Of a stretch of DNA of 64,000 nucleotides, positions 1 to 10,951 are shown in pieces. A program made the translations under genes and the position numbers. Positions within the stretch are counted from its first letter, which is position 1. Every line of letters begins with the position of its first letter. The notes under the pieces were generated by a model. It worked only from the letters and a program-made list of their open reading frames with translations, was not told the DNA's origin and did no database searches. This DNA comes from Thalassomonas viridans (GTDB taxonomy: Bacteria > Pseudomonadota > Gammaproteobacteria > Enterobacterales > Alteromonadaceae). The DNA lies in assembly GCF_000948985.2 (NCBI RefSeq), contig NZ_CP059733.1, positions 2,046,001 to 2,110,000 on the forward strand, given 5' to 3'.

Positions 1-2
1 TT

Positions 3-3000
3 TATGCTAAAGCCTATGACGATGAAGGCAACATCGAAAGGAGCGACAGGGTTTATGTCACGGTAAAGGAAACGAATGATAAGCCAGGGGTTCAATTGGT
101 GAATCCCACCTCCACGGTCAGGATAGCCAAAGGCAAAAGCATCACCCTTAAAGCCAAAGGCTCGGATGAGAATAAGCACGGCAACAACGTCTTTAGCCGG
201 GTTGAGCTTTATGCGGGCGGCGCTAAGGTTAAAACCTGTTACCAGGCCAATATTGACTGTCCCCACCCTTATTCGCCTTCGGCAACGACGACCTTTTCGG
301 CGAAAGCATTCGATAAAAAAAATCTCTCTGTTTCGTCGGGGAATGTCACCATAGAGGTGGAAAACAATACCGATCCCGAGGTCACGCTGACTCATCCTCC
401 CAGTTCTACACAGGTCTCTTCCGGCGCTAAAGTGACGGTTGCGGCCAAAGCCACCGACAGAGACAGCGTCAGGGACAACCAATTGGATAAAATTGTCCTG
501 TATAAAGGCGGAGCAACGGGCGCGGGCAGCGGTTTTCATATCTGTAGCTCCACGCCTTGTGAGACAAAGCTTACCGTCAGTCAGAGTACTTATGTCTGGG
601 CGGAAGCCTATGATAAAAACGGCGGTAAGGATATATGGCCGCAACGCCGGAAAATCACGGTTGAAACAAATAATCCTCCTAAAATAACTTCTTTTTTTGT
701 CTCGCCGGGCAGCATGTTAACAACCGAAAGTGCAACGGTGACAGCTGCGGCTACGGACGATAAAGGACTGCAAAGTTTTCAACTTTGTTATGGTTCGGCG
801 GGAGTGGATACCGGCAGTTGCAGTAAATCTTTCGGTAGCTGTACCACAGGCGCCAGTGCTTCATGTCGTGGTACTTTATCCGGTTTAGAGGCCGGTACTT
901 ATACCGTTTATACCCGGGCTGTGGATAGCGATGGTAAGCCGGCGGTACAAACCAAGTCTTTGAAAGTGTATAACGGCCTGACCGTCAGGTTAAGTTCGCC
1001 GGGTGCCGGGGCCAGCTACAATAGCGGCCAGTCTGTCACTATGACGGCCAATGTTTCTGCCAGAGGTGCAAACTTTGGCTTAAAAACGGTTGAATTTTTT
1101 GCCAACAATGTTCCCGCAGGCACGGCTTATGTTAATAGCTGTAGTAATTTCAACAGTAAAAATGTGGTTAAGAGCACGTCTTTTACCGTCAGCCAAAGTA
1201 AACAGTACACTTTGTATGCGAGAGCCACTGATTGCAGCGGTAACATCAGCAACAGCGGGCCGGTAATTATAAGTGTAAAACGTCCAAAACCTTCATTTGC
1301 ACCAACGGTAACCGGCTTCTCACCCGCCAGTCCGGTAACCACCCCAAATTATATTGTTTATGCCAGCACCTTTTCGGGGGCCGATCAGTATCGCCTGTAC
1401 GAAACGGGTGACAATGGCATTGAAAAGGCGTTACCGGATAGCGTCAACGGGCAGTGGCACATCAATAAGTCTTATAAAGACAATGGTAGTTATACCTATT
1501 GTGCCCGGGCGTGGAATAGTGCTGGCTGGGGGCCTAAAGGCTCTGGCACGCAATGTAAAACCATGACTTTGGCCATTGCCGAAGCCCTGCCAACGGCCCC
1601 GAAATTCAATGCCATAGCCCTGCAGCAGGCAGGCGCCTATACCCTGAACTGGACCGGCAACGATGCCTCAAGCAGCCGCTTTGAACTCTACGGCAGCCCG
1701 GGAGATTTAAGCAATGCCAACTGGCAGTTGCTGGACATCGGCAGCGACACCGCCACCGGCTACCTGCAAAGTGCGCCTGCACTGGGCAATTACAGCTATC
1801 AGCTAAAAGCCTGCAACTCGGAAAACAAATGTATTATAGGCCAGCAGCTGACCATTAACCATATGGCGCCCTTGCTGCAAAATGCGGAATTTAACAGCGC
1901 CTGCGGCACTGACTGTATTACCCTGACCGGCCTGGCGCTCACCACCGACAGCCGGGTGACGGTGCAGCTGCGCAACAGCGCGGTAACCTATGTGTTCTCC
2001 GGCAGCGATCTCAGCGCGCCTGCGGCCAACACCCTGAACGTACAAACCAATAACGCCGTACACCAGGCCCTGACCCAAGGCGGCATTTCGGTGCGCATTG
2101 CCAACAGCGTTGCCAATGCCCCGGCATCGGTGATGGTGCTGGACGAAACCCCGGAGCAGGCCCGGATCGACCTGATCAACCACGCGCCGACTATCAGCGA
2201 AAACGGCACCATCTATGCCGGGGTGGGCAACAGCATTTACGCCATAGACCCCCAGAACGGCAGCGTGATGCCCGGCTGGCCCTATCAAACCCGGGGAGAG
2301 GTGGTGGCCGCCCCGACCCTGTCGCAAAACGCCAGCGAGCAGGACTTGATTTATGTCGGCGCCAAAGATCATAATTTTTATGCCCTGAACCAGGCGGGGG
2401 AGAAACTGTGGATCACGAAAACCCGCGGCGAGATCATCGCCCAGGCGGAGCTGGATCAGAATAACCAGCTCTATGTCGGCTCAATGGACCAGGCCCTGTA
2501 CGCCCTCGACGCCGACACCGGCGCCATCCAGTGGCAGTACCCGCTGCCGGTGGGCATCAGCCAGAAACCTGTGTTATACGGCAACGGCCTGATGTATGTG
2601 ACCACCGAAGATCAGCAGATCCATATTATCGACCGCCGCCACCTGGGCAAATACGCCCTGAAGTGGCAGGATCTCGACCGCTCGCTTATCCGCGACAGCC
2701 TAGACGAAGTCGGCAACTGGCAGCCGCTGCAAAACCAGGTGCCGGAAGTTTTCTTTATCGCCAAGCTCTTCTACGCCCTGTTAGACCGCGCGCCGACAGA
2801 AAAAGAGCTGACCTTTTTTGCCTACGCCAGCTTTATGGGCCTGGCGCAGGATGAAATCGTCAACGCTTTCCTGTTGTCTGACACCGGTCAGGCCAATTTT
2901 CCGGCAACCGACAGCAACAGCGACTTTATCGACAAGCTCTACGCTGCCCTTTTTCCGGATCACCAACCGGCGCTGGTTGCCGGTTTCGACCAGGCCCACT

Positions 3001-6000
3001 GGGCAGCACAGCTGGACGCCGGGCAGACCCGCGCCCGGGTAACCGAGGCTTTGGTGGGCTCGCTGGAGTACAGCGACCGTATCGACAATACCGTGCTGGC
3101 GGTGCTGTTCTATTTCTACAACGACTGTCAGCTGGCCCGCGGCTGTGTATTTGATGGCGACTCGGACGGCGACGGCATCAGCGACCAGCAGGAAATCGAC
3201 AACGGCATGGATCCGCTGGATCCCTTCGACGCCGTGGTGGAAATTCCCGGCCTTACCGCCGGTGCGGTGCAGGACGGCCAGTTTACCCTGAGCATCACCA
3301 ATACCCTGGTGGGCAAAGAAAAAATCAACTACTACCAGATTTTCGAGTCGGTTGAAGACAACGGCTTTGCATTAATCAAGGGCGATCTGGCGCTAGCCGG
3401 CGGCGCCACCAGCTGGCCGTTAACCAAAACCCCGGGCCATTACCACTACCAGGTAAAAGCCTGTGTTAACTCCCTGGTATGCAGCGGCGTATCTTTGCAG
3501 GTGGATGTTTTTGTCAGCGCCTTAAGCACGGCGGTGTACCAGGACAGCAGCGGTAACCTTTATGTACGCCTGCCCGCCAGCCTCGGCGGCAAATACTTCA
3601 GGCTGACGCTTGACCACGGCCAGTGGACCTTTACCGAAATCAGCCAGCAAACCTGGGAAGCGCTGGATCTATCGATCACCGGCAACACCCTGGAAACCGG
3701 CGAATATACCGGTGACAACCTGCAGGATTTCAGGATAGTGGACGGCCACGGCGCCATTATAGTGACCGCCGTTAATACCAGTAATAGTACCAGCAATAAT
3801 ACCTTCACTGCGCTCACCAACCTCGACTGGCTGGCGACCGGCGGCAGCGTTGACGATGAAATATTGTCGGAAGCCGTACCGGCCGGGAGCACCTTTAACG
3901 GCGTGATCGCAGGCAGCGCCTCGGTCAGCGGCGGGGCTGCGGTTTATAATATTCCGATCACGGTAGCCCCGGGGCGCAACAAAATGCAGCCTTCGGTAGC
4001 CCTGAACTACAGCAGCCGCAGCGGCAACGGCATTGCCGGTGTCGGCTGGAGCCTGTCGGCCGGCGGCAGCATCAGCCGTTGTCCGCGTACTTTGGCCCAG
4101 GACGGGGATGCAACCCACCTCTGGGATCGCCTGTGCCTGAACGGCCAGCGCCTGGTGCTCACCAACAGCAAAGACTACGGCACGGTGGGCGCTACCTACA
4201 CCACAGAGCTGGACAGCTTTATTACCGTCACCCAGACCGGCGGCAACTTGCGCAGCAGAAATAGCGGCTTTGAAGTGCTGTTGGCGAGCGGCAGCAAACA
4301 GTTTTACCGCCAGAGCGTGACTGACGACGAAAGGGGCGGTTCATCTGACTGGCTGCTTGACCGGGTGGAGGACGCCGGCGGCGCCAACCATATGTCTTAT
4401 TACTATCAGGACTTTGGCGACGGCGAAGTATTGCTTGACCATATTCTCTATACCGGCGACGGCAACAGCGACGGTGACCGTAAAGTGGCCTTTGTTTATG
4501 AAGACCGCGCCGCCAATGCCGACACCGGTGAATTGACCGAAGGGCAATACAGCAGCAACTATGCGGCGGTGGGCAACACCCGCCAGACCCAGCGCCTGAG
4601 AAGCATTGCCAGTTATGTCGGCGGCAGCAAAATCCGCCAATACGACCTGCATTACCGGGTATCCGGCAGCTCGGGCCGCGCCCTGCTGCAATCGGTGGAC
4701 GAATGTATTAACGACAGTTGCCGCGAGCAAACCACCCTCAGCTGGTTCGACAATCCCGTGGTTTACCAGACCGAACTGTTAACCGACAGCGCCGGGCTGG
4801 AGCTTTACCCAGGACCGACCAACGACCTGTATAAGCTGTTGCCCCACGGCGACCGCAACGGCGACGGCGTTCGGGACTGGCCGGGCTATTTTCTCAATGC
4901 TGAGGGCGACAGCACCAGCCACAGTCTGAGCATGACTAACTGTGATTACAACCGTTTTAATTACAGTTATGTCTGTGTGGAAGGGGACTTTAACCAGGAC
5001 GGTCTGACCGACAGTTGGCGTATTGAGAACGGCAAGTTGCAAATAGGCTACAGCACGGCCACTGGCACCGACTGGCGCGGCAATACCGATGTGACCATGG
5101 ATGGGACTGGCATGTTCAACGCAGATAGCGTGTTCCATATTGCCGACTACAACCTGGACGGCTGGCCCGATATTCTGGTGCGCCGCGACAACGACAGGCA
5201 TCCGGCGGTTTATCTGTATCTGCACAGCCAGGACATGGACGCGCCCTTTGCCGCCGCCAGTGAAATCCTGGTGTTTACCCACAGTGTCACAGGCAACGGC
5301 TGCGATAACGGCGTTGGCAGCTGTAACACGATTAACGACATCCAGGCGATGGGAGATCTCGACGGCAACGGTATTCCGGACTTTGGTATTACCAGCAATG
5401 ATCCGGACAACAAGATCCCCAGCCTGGGTATTAGCGGCATCAGGCTGACGAAAATCGATACCGGCGGCAGGATTTCCTTTACCGGTGCGGGCGTAACATT
5501 CGGCTCGCCCGACCGAGCCTGGCCTTTCAGTCAGTTTGCCAACTATTCTACCTTCTTTGATATCAACAGCGACGGTCTGCCGGACTGGCTTGGCTGGTAT
5601 CAAAACGACAGCAATTCCGGCGGCGCTCTGCATTACCGCATCAATAGAAAGAACGGCAGCTTCGGCCCTGTGACTAAGCTTGGGGCCGGGCTTGCGGTCA
5701 AAGAGCTATACGTGAATGGCGATACCCAGAACGACAACGATGTGATCGTGACCGTGCCTAAGTTTGTCGGCGCCATGTTCCCTATGGATGTCAACGGCGA
5801 CGGCCGCAACGAACTGATTATGCCACAAAGCATAGAGGTGGAGGGCTGCCATACCGTGCGCCATCGGGGCGAAGACAAATGGTTTTGCGGCGAGGCGCTT
5901 ACCGGCCATTATCAGCAGTGGAAAGGGGATTTGGTGCTCGATACCACGATTCCGGATTCCTACAACACCAACATCTACCGCTATAAGGCATGGCAGTTTG

Positions 6001-9000
6001 TTGAAGACGCCGAGGGCAAGATCTCGATCAAATCTATTCCCACCAACTTGTATGGCGGGGTGAATAACGTGCAGGTGATCGATGCCTTTGGCAAAGGCTT
6101 GTCTGATCTGGTGTTCAACTATGGCTGTGAAAATGCCAACTGCAGTATGAAAGCGCCGCCGGCAGGCAGCGTATTCAGCGGTAAAGCCGAAGGCATCTAC
6201 TTTAACCGCAACTATGGCGCCACCACCCAGGCGTCGCCGGGCAAAGGCGATTATCAGCCCGCAGATATGCTGAAACAGGTAGAAAACGGTGTCGGCCTGA
6301 CGAGCCGCTGGCACTACCGTCCGCTGAGCAGCGGCGCCCGTGGTGATTTCTACGACACCGACCACAGCCTGCTGGACGGCGAGCACTTCCACTTTGCCTC
6401 CAGCATGTACGCGGTTGAGCGCTTCGAGCAAAGCAACGGCATCGGCGGCTTTAACGGCAAAAGCTACCAATACCGGGGCGCGGTATACAACAACCAGGGC
6501 CGGGGCTTTAGGGGCTTTAAAACCATTATCGAAACCGATGAAGCCAGCGGCATCCGCAGCGAAACCGATTTCCTGCAAAAATTCCCGTACAGCTCGCTGG
6601 TGAAAAGCCAGGCGCAGTACCGGGTGAGCGACAACAGCCTGATGAGCCAGCTGAAAAATGAATGGCTGCCCAACAGCAACTATAACCGGGCGGCGGGGGG
6701 CCATCACGTATACAACGCAGATGCCCAAAGCATGATCTGTGCGCTGGGGGATACAACCTGCAGCTGGGACAGCTATAAAAGCCATAGCCAGACGGTTATC
6801 GCACAAGCCGATATCGACGGCTACGGCAACGTCAGCAAACGCAGCACCACGGTAAAAGACGATTACGGCACCTATGTAACCGGGCAGACGGCTACCTTTG
6901 CCGCCAGCGACAGCTGGCCCCATAAGCTGACGGAAAAAACGGTTAAAAGCTCAGCGGTCACGGATACTAAAGGCAATGTTACCCCGGCTGCGGGCAGCAA
7001 TGTGGATAAAACCGTCACCACCAGCTACAGCTGGTATGAAGACGCTGCCGCCGCCAGTTACCGTTTGCCCAAATCGCAAACCGTGTCGGGGGACGGCAGC
7101 AGCCAGAGCAGCACTACCGTATATAACGCCCACGCCCTGCCACAAAGCATTACCCTTGCCGGCAAGGTCATCAACGAGCGCGGCGTAGCGGCCCTGCAAA
7201 ACCGGGTTACCACCATGAGCTACAGCAGCGACGGTTACTTCCCGGCCAGCATCAGCAAACAGGTGAGCGACAGTCTCAGCCATGTCACCACCATGACCAC
7301 GGATGCCGCCACCGGACAGCCGCTGACGGTCACCGATGTTACCGGCGTGGTGACCCGGCACGAGTACGACCTGTTCGGCCGCCTGCTCAACAAATACCAG
7401 ACGGGCCAGCCGGTACAAAAGACCCGGTACTACCTGCCGGACAACAACAAAGGTAGCGCCCATGCGGTGATGATGACAGTGACCACCCAGGCGGGCACGC
7501 CAGAGGCGGCGGTATACCAGGACAAACTGGGCCGTACCGTGCGCAGCCGCAGTCAGGACTTTACCGGCAGCAATGTCTATCAGGATGTGGCCTATAATAC
7601 CCGCGGCCTGAAACAAAGCGAGTCGAACCCGCACGACGGCACCAATATCGCGCTGACCAGCTACAGCGGCTATGACGTGCTCGGCCGCCCCGGCAAGAAG
7701 GTCAGCCCGCAAACCCGCGGCTCGCTCACTACCGAGTACTTCTACGACAGCGACGGCGAAAACGGCCGCACCAAAGTGGTGGTAACGCCGGAATATGGCA
7801 CGGCTATTACCGTGCATCGCAGCCACAACAGCCTGAAACAGCTGATGGCGACCACGGATGCCATTGGCGGCCGCACCTATTACGGCTACGACGGCCGCGG
7901 CAACCCGATAGTGATTAAGGACGCCAAGGGGCAGCAAATCACCGCCAGTTTTGATGCCCTGGGGCGTAAACACTGGGTGGACGACCCCAACATGGGCAAA
8001 ACCACTTTTGTCTACAACGACTTCGGCGAGCTGGCCAAAGAGACGGATGCCCGGGGCATAGTCACCAGCTACCTGGTAGACGCCCTCGGCCGGGTAACGC
8101 AAAGAACCGCGAACGGTAGCCGGGCGACCTTCACCTGGGATACGGTGAAAACCGGTCTGCCGGGCAGTGAAAGCGAAAACGGCATCAGCAAAAGCTTCAG
8201 CTATGACAATGCCGCGCGCCTCACCAAAACCACCCTTGACATCGACGGCAGCCGCTATGAAACCGCCATTAGCTATGACGGCAACTATGGCCGCATGAAG
8301 GCGATGACCTACCCGAATGGCTTAGTGGTGGCTTATCACTACAACGACTATGGCTACCTGAGCAAAGAGCAGAACCCGGCTTCGGGTTATGTCTACCGCG
8401 AAATCACCGCCCAGGATGCCTTTGGCAATATCACCGCCGCCCGTTTGGGGGATGCGGCGGATATCAGCGTGGAGGCAAGCTACTCCAAAATCAGCGGCCA
8501 GATGCTGGCAACCAAAGCCACCGGCAAAAAGCTCGGCGTACGCGATACCATACACCACTTAACGTACGGCATCACAGGCTACGACAGCTACGGCAACCTG
8601 GTCAGCCAGGTTAACGGTTTAAGCTACATCAGCGCCAGCGAAAGCTTCAGCTACGACGGCCTGCACCGCCTGACGGCCTCAACCGTGAATGCCGGCGGCG
8701 AAAGCGTCAGCATCTACTACGGCTATGATGCGGCAGGCAACCTGACCAAGAAAAGCGATTACTCCGCGAGCACCAATGATGCCTACGAGTACGTGACCGG
8801 CACCAACAAGCTGGCCAAAATCACCCTCAAAGACAACAGCCTGGTGACTTTCGGTTATGACGCGGCGGGCAACCAGACCAGAAGAAACGGCGCACAGGAG
8901 GTGACCTACAACGCCTTTAACAAACCGCTGACCATCAACAAAAACGGCGCTGAGCTTTCCTTTACCTACGGCGCGGACCTAGCCCGCTATAAGCAGACCC

Positions 9001-10304
9001 GGAAAGTGGACGGTAACACCGTTACCACCCACTACATCGATAAGCACTATGAAGTGGAAATAGACGGCAGCCACAGAAAAACCAAGGCCTATATCGGCGA
9101 CAGCGCCATTGTCACCGACGGCAACGAGACCGGGGATAAAACCATCCGCTTTACCCTGAGGGACAGGTTGGGCAGCGGAACGACCTTTGCGGACCACAAC
9201 GGGGCAGTGACGGCGTACCGGCATTTTGACCCGTTCGGCAAGCCAAGAAACGGCGACTGGACCCTGTACTCTACCTGGGGCCTGGCGCCGCAGCTGGCGA
9301 ACAACCTGCTGGCCGAAGACATGTCCACCCGCAGAGGGTTTACCGACCACGAGCATCTGGATGAAGCCGAGCTGATTCATATGAACGGGCGGGTGTATGA
9401 CTATAATGTTGGCCGGTTTATGTCGGTTGACCCTATCATTCAAGACCCGGGCAACAGTCAATCCATCAACCCGTATTCGTATATTATGAATAACCCGCTC
9501 AGTGGCACAGATCCGAGTGGATATGCTGCTATATGTGATGAAGGTGGTGCTAACTGTGATATAGGTGCTATTGCAGCAGACAATGTTGAAAATATCCAAG
9601 TCACCAAAGATGGTAACTTGATCGTTAATACCACAGATGGTAATTCCTATCAGGTAAACTCTATAAACGGTGCTGATGCCAGTGGTGCTTACAAAGGACT
9701 TCATCAGCTAGGCACTGCGATGATGGATGCCGGTAGCCAAGAATCAATTGCAAAAAATGCTGACTTTAGTATCTTTGGTCAATTCGATTCAAACAGTAAA
9801 GCGTTTGAGCTGAGAGAATCCGCATTTGCTGATTGGGATGCACAGGCTGCACAAGCCGACTTTGATAACGCAGATGATCTATATGCGGGCAGGCTAGGTG
9901 GTAAAAGTGCCTTTGCTCCTTTAGCTGAATTGATTATGTGTGAAGGTTTTGATATTTGCCTTGACTCATTAAAGATTGCATCTCAGGGGCCTGAGGAATA
10001 TCTAAATTCAAAGAAAAAGGGAAGAGCTGGGAAGCAGGCTAGATTACGTGAGTTAGCTGATGATCCTAAACTTGGAAAAGCAGACCGTGGTTGGATTAAA
10101 CAAGAACAAAACTCAATAAGGAGAGGTAATCGTAAGTCTATCCGCAATCCGAAAGGTAAAGATTTAGCACATGAACGAGGGAGAGAGGCAGCCAAGGGGT
10201 ATGGATATGAATACTCTAACCTCCAAGATAGAAAGCTGCATCGTTTACAGCATAAATATGATAATTTTGGTAGAAAGAATAAGGAGAGACCGCCTAAAAA
10301 GTAG
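3..10304 (+). CDS. Giant SpvB/Rhs polymorphic toxin (5' partial)
   Basis: The frame is open from the window edge, so the true start and any signal peptide lie upstream; about 3,430 residues are visible. In order: repeated Ig/cadherin-like beta domains (to about nt 1560), a PQQ-like propeller segment (nt 2190-2640), a DUF4214-like helical region (nt 2740-3120), an Asp-rich DGDSDGDGISD calcium loop (nt 3153-3190), an SpvB N-terminal-like domain (nt 3890-4110), FG-GAP/VCBS-type repeats (nt 4840-5850), YD/Rhs repeats (nt 7300-9400) and the core-closing motif ending NPLSGTDPSGY at nt 9524. The last 260 residues are AT-rich and unrelated to the core, the usual exchangeable toxin end. Residues around nt 10080-10300 (RGWIKQEQN, IRNPKGKDLAHERG, LHRLQHKYDNFGRKN) resemble the polymorphic toxin type 8 family, from memory. 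Such proteins enclose the toxin in an Rhs shell and act in contact-dependent competition. No VgrG or PAAR gene is visible here. Confidence 0.93.
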   Translation, partial: YAKAYDDEGNIERSDRVYVTVKETNDKPGVQLVNPTSTVRIAKGKSITLKAKGSDENKHGNNVFSRVELYAGGAKVKTCYQANIDCPHPYSPSATTTFSAKAFDKKNLSVSSGNVTIEVENNTDPEVTLTHPPSSTQVSSGAKVTVAAKATDRDSVRDNQLDKIVLYKGGATGAGSGFHICSSTPCETKLTVSQSTYVWAEAYDKNGGKDIWPQRRKITVETNNPPKITSFFVSPGSMLTTESATVTAAATDDKGLQSFQLCYGSAGVDTGSCSKSFGSCTTGASASCRGTLSGLEAGTYTVYTRAVDSDGKPAVQTKSLKVYNGLTVRLSSPGAGASYNSGQSVTMTANVSARGANFGLKTVEFFANNVPAGTAYVNSCSNFNSKNVVKSTSFTVSQSKQYTLYARATDCSGNISNSGPVIISVKRPKPSFAPTVTGFSPASPVTTPNYIVYASTFSGADQYRLYETGDNGIEKALPDSVNGQWHINKSYKDNGSYTYCARAWNSAGWGPKGSGTQCKTMTLAIAEALPTAPKFNAIALQQAGAYTLNWTGNDASSSRFELYGSPGDLSNANWQLLDIGSDTATGYLQSAPALGNYSYQLKACNSENKCIIGQQLTINHMAPLLQNAEFNSACGTDCITLTGLALTTDSRVTVQLRNSAVTYVFSGSDLSAPAANTLNVQTNNAVHQALTQGGISVRIANSVANAPASVMVLDETPEQARIDLINHAPTISENGTIYAGVGNSIYAIDPQNGSVMPGWPYQTRGEVVAAPTLSQNASEQDLIYVGAKDHNFYALNQAGEKLWITKTRGEIIAQAELDQNNQLYVGSMDQALYALDADTGAIQWQYPLPVGISQKPVLYGNGLMYVTTEDQQIHIIDRRHLGKYALKWQDLDRSLIRDSLDEVGNWQPLQNQVPEVFFIAKLFYALLDRAPTEKELTFFAYASFMGLAQDEIVNAFLLSDTGQANFPATDSNSDFIDKLYAALFPDHQPALVAGFDQAHWAAQLDAGQTRARVTEALVGSLEYSDRIDNTVLAVLFYFYNDCQLARGCVFDGDSDGDGISDQQEIDNGMDPLDPFDAVVEIPGLTAGAVQDGQFTLSITNTLVGKEKINYYQIFESVEDNGFALIKGDLALAGGATSWPLTKTPGHYHYQVKACVNSLVCSGVSLQVDVFVSALSTAVYQDSSGNLYVRLPASLGGKYFRLTLDHGQWTFTEISQQTWEALDLSITGNTLETGEYTGDNLQDFRIVDGHGAIIVTAVNTSNSTSNNTFTALTNLDWLATGGSVDDEILSEAVPAGSTFNGVIAGSASVSGGAAVYNIPITVAPGRNKMQPSVALNYSSRSGNGIAGVGWSLSAGGSISRCPRTLAQDGDATHLWDRLCLNGQRLVLTNSKDYGTVGATYTTELDSFITVTQTGGNLRSRNSGFEVLLASGSKQFYRQSVTDDERGGSSDWLLDRVEDAGGANHMSYYYQDFGDGEVLLDHILYTGDGNSDGDRKVAFVYEDRAANADTGELTEGQYSSNYAAVGNTRQTQRLRSIASYVGGSKIRQYDLHYRVSGSSGRALLQSVDECINDSCREQTTLSWFDNPVVYQTELLTDSAGLELYPGPTNDLYKLLPHGDRNGDGVRDWPGYFLNAEGDSTSHSLSMTNCDYNRFNYSYVCVEGDFNQDGLTDSWRIENGKLQIGYSTATGTDWRGNTDVTMDGTGMFNADSVFHIADYNLDGWPDILVRRDNDRHPAVYLYLHSQDMDAPFAAASEILVFTHSVTGNGCDNGVGSCNTINDIQAMGDLDGNGIPDFGITSNDPDNKIPSLGISGIRLTKIDTGGRISFTGAGVTFGSPDRAWPFSQFANYSTFFDINSDGLPDWLGWYQNDSNSGGALHYRINRKNGSFGPVTKLGAGLAVKELYVNGDTQNDNDVIVTVPKFVGAMFPMDVNGDGRNELIMPQSIEVEGCHTVRHRGEDKWFCGEALTGHYQQWKGDLVLDTTIPDSYNTNIYRYKAWQFVEDAEGKISIKSIPTNLYGGVNNVQVIDAFGKGLSDLVFNYGCENANCSMKAPPAGSVFSGKAEGIYFNRNYGATTQASPGKGDYQPADMLKQVENGVGLTSRWHYRPLSSGARGDFYDTDHSLLDGEHFHFASSMYAVERFEQSNGIGGFNGKSYQYRGAVYNNQGRGFRGFKTIIETDEASGIRSETDFLQKFPYSSLVKSQAQYRVSDNSLMSQLKNEWLPNSNYNRAAGGHHVYNADAQSMICALGDTTCSWDSYKSHSQTVIAQADIDGYGNVSKRSTTVKDDYGTYVTGQTATFAASDSWPHKLTEKTVKSSAVTDTKGNVTPAAGSNVDKTVTTSYSWYEDAAAASYRLPKSQTVSGDGSSQSSTTVYNAHALPQSITLAGKVINERGVAALQNRVTTMSYSSDGYFPASISKQVSDSLSHVTTMTTDAATGQPLTVTDVTGVVTRHEYDLFGRLLNKYQTGQPVQKTRYYLPDNNKGSAHAVMMTVTTQAGTPEAAVYQDKLGRTVRSRSQDFTGSNVYQDVAYNTRGLKQSESNPHDGTNIALTSYSGYDVLGRPGKKVSPQTRGSLTTEYFYDSDGENGRTKVVVTPEYGTAITVHRSHNSLKQLMATTDAIGGRTYYGYDGRGNPIVIKDAKGQQITASFDALGRKHWVDDPNMGKTTFVYNDFGELAKETDARGIVTSYLVDALGRVTQRTANGSRATFTWDTVKTGLPGSESENGISKSFSYDNAARLTKTTLDIDGSRYETAISYDGNYGRMKAMTYPNGLVVAYHYNDYGYLSKEQNPASGYVYREITAQDAFGNITAARLGDAADISVEASYSKISGQMLATKATGKKLGVRDTIHHLTYGITGYDSYGNLVSQVNGLSYISASESFSYDGLHRLTASTVNAGGESVSIYYGYDAAGNLTKKSDYSASTNDAYEYVTGTNKLAKITLKDNSLVTFGYDAAGNQTRRNGAQEVTYNAFNKPLTINKNGAELSFTYGADLARYKQTRKVDGNTVTTHYIDKHYEVEIDGSHRKTKAYIGDSAIVTDGNETGDKTIRFTLRDRLGSGTTFADHNGAVTAYRHFDPFGKPRNGDWTLYSTWGLAPQLANNLLAEDMSTRRGFTDHEHLDEAELIHMNGRVYDYNVGRFMSVDPIIQDPGNSQSINPYSYIMNNPLSGTDPSGYAAICDEGGANCDIGAIAADNVENIQVTKDGNLIVNTTDGNSYQVNSINGADASGAYKGLHQLGTAMMDAGSQESIAKNADFSIFGQFDSNSKAFELRESAFADWDAQAAQADFDNADDLYAGRLGGKSAFAPLAELIMCEGFDICLDSLKIASQGPEEYLNSKKKGRAGKQARLRELADDPKLGKADRGWIKQEQNSIRRGNRKSIRNPKGKDLAHERGREAAKGYGYEYSNLQDRKLHRLQHKYDNFGRKNKERPPKK
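7517..9524 (+). repeat. Rhs core segment, copy 1 (matches 12667-14674)
   Basis: This part of the giant rhs gene is repeated at a constant offset of 5,150 nt at 12667-14674, without indels and with only scattered substitutions. Identity stops at the closing DPSGY/DPTGY motif, where the two toxin ends diverge completely. Such paired cores are substrates for homologous exchange of toxin ends. Confidence 0.93.
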
Positions 10305-10326
10305 CGGTTATTTGTAAGAGAAACAT

Positions 10327-10710
10327 ATGAATATTAATTTAAAACAAATTGAAGCGGTAATTGCGTTAGATGGATCAAAGCGTTATGCACATTTTGTGAA
10401 AGTAATTGCTGATTGGGAAGAGGTTTGGGGTCTTTATCAAGATGGGTGGGCTTTAGCTTCAACTGAAGATGGAGAAACAGTTTTCCCATTATGGCCTGCT
10501 AAAGAATATGCGCAATTATGTGCGGAGAAAGAATGGGTTGGTTATCAACCTGAATCTTTTAGTTTAGATGAATTGATGGAAGAGTTGCTTCCTAATTTAA
10601 AGGCTGATGGTGTTTTACCTGGTGTATTCTATACACCATTAGATAAAGGTGTGACTCCATCTGTAGAGCAGTTACTAGCTGATTTAAATGAAGAGTTGGA
10701 TAATTATTAA
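10327..10710 (+). CDS. DUF2750-family protein, probable immunity to the upstream Rhs toxin end
   Basis: The 127-residue protein shows the DUF2750 pattern: a YAHFVKVIADWEEVWGLY stretch, then GWAL, FPLWP, EYAQLC and a C-terminal region with GVLPGVFYTP and DKGV. It begins 22 nt after the toxin stop codon behind a weak purine-rich site, so the two are very probably co-transcribed. It has no signal peptide, as expected for a cytosolic immunity protein that binds the toxin domain. DUF2750 proteins recur as immunity candidates in polymorphic toxin loci, but the pairing with this toxin is inferred from position only. Its stop codon (10708-10710) abuts the TGTCCCGTT repeat with no spacer. Confidence 0.85.
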   Translation: MNINLKQIEAVIALDGSKRYAHFVKVIADWEEVWGLYQDGWALASTEDGETVFPLWPAKEYAQLCAEKEWVGYQPESFSLDELMEELLPNLKADGVLPGVFYTPLDKGVTPSVEQLLADLNEELDNY

Positions 10711-10906
10711 TGTCCCGTTGTCCCGTTGTGTCCCGTTCGCATCGTTCGGATAACAATCGGGTATGATCCTGCTTGTCCCGTTCGCACCGTTCGGATAACA
10801 ATTGGGTATGATCTTGCTGCATATTTGTTTAAATAAACAGCAAGTTACTTAAGTTACCTCGGCAAGTTTTTCACTCTATTATGAAAAGCTTGCCGAAAAA
10901 CCTGAA
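10711..10906 (+). repeat. Post-immunity junction repeat, copy A, with multiplied head
   Basis: It starts directly after the immunity stop. The head TGTCCCGTT occurs four times, at 10711, 10719, 10729 and 10774; the unit from 10774 is full length and runs through CGGATAACAATTGGGTATG, a TTTAAATAAACAGCAAGTTAC segment and a CGGCAAG/CTTGCCG pair. Related copies follow at 15661, 18385 and 19037. No coding function is apparent. Confidence 0.9.
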
Positions 10907-10951
10907 AATCATGATTTAACAAGGGATTTGTTAAATCCAAAGCATAGTTCG

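Noticed and set aside
4779..8102. Long minus-strand open frames within the giant rhs gene (284-405 residues)
   Set aside because: The GC-rich, periodic Rhs coding sequence leaves antisense frames open; the plus-strand protein is clearly recognisable throughout.
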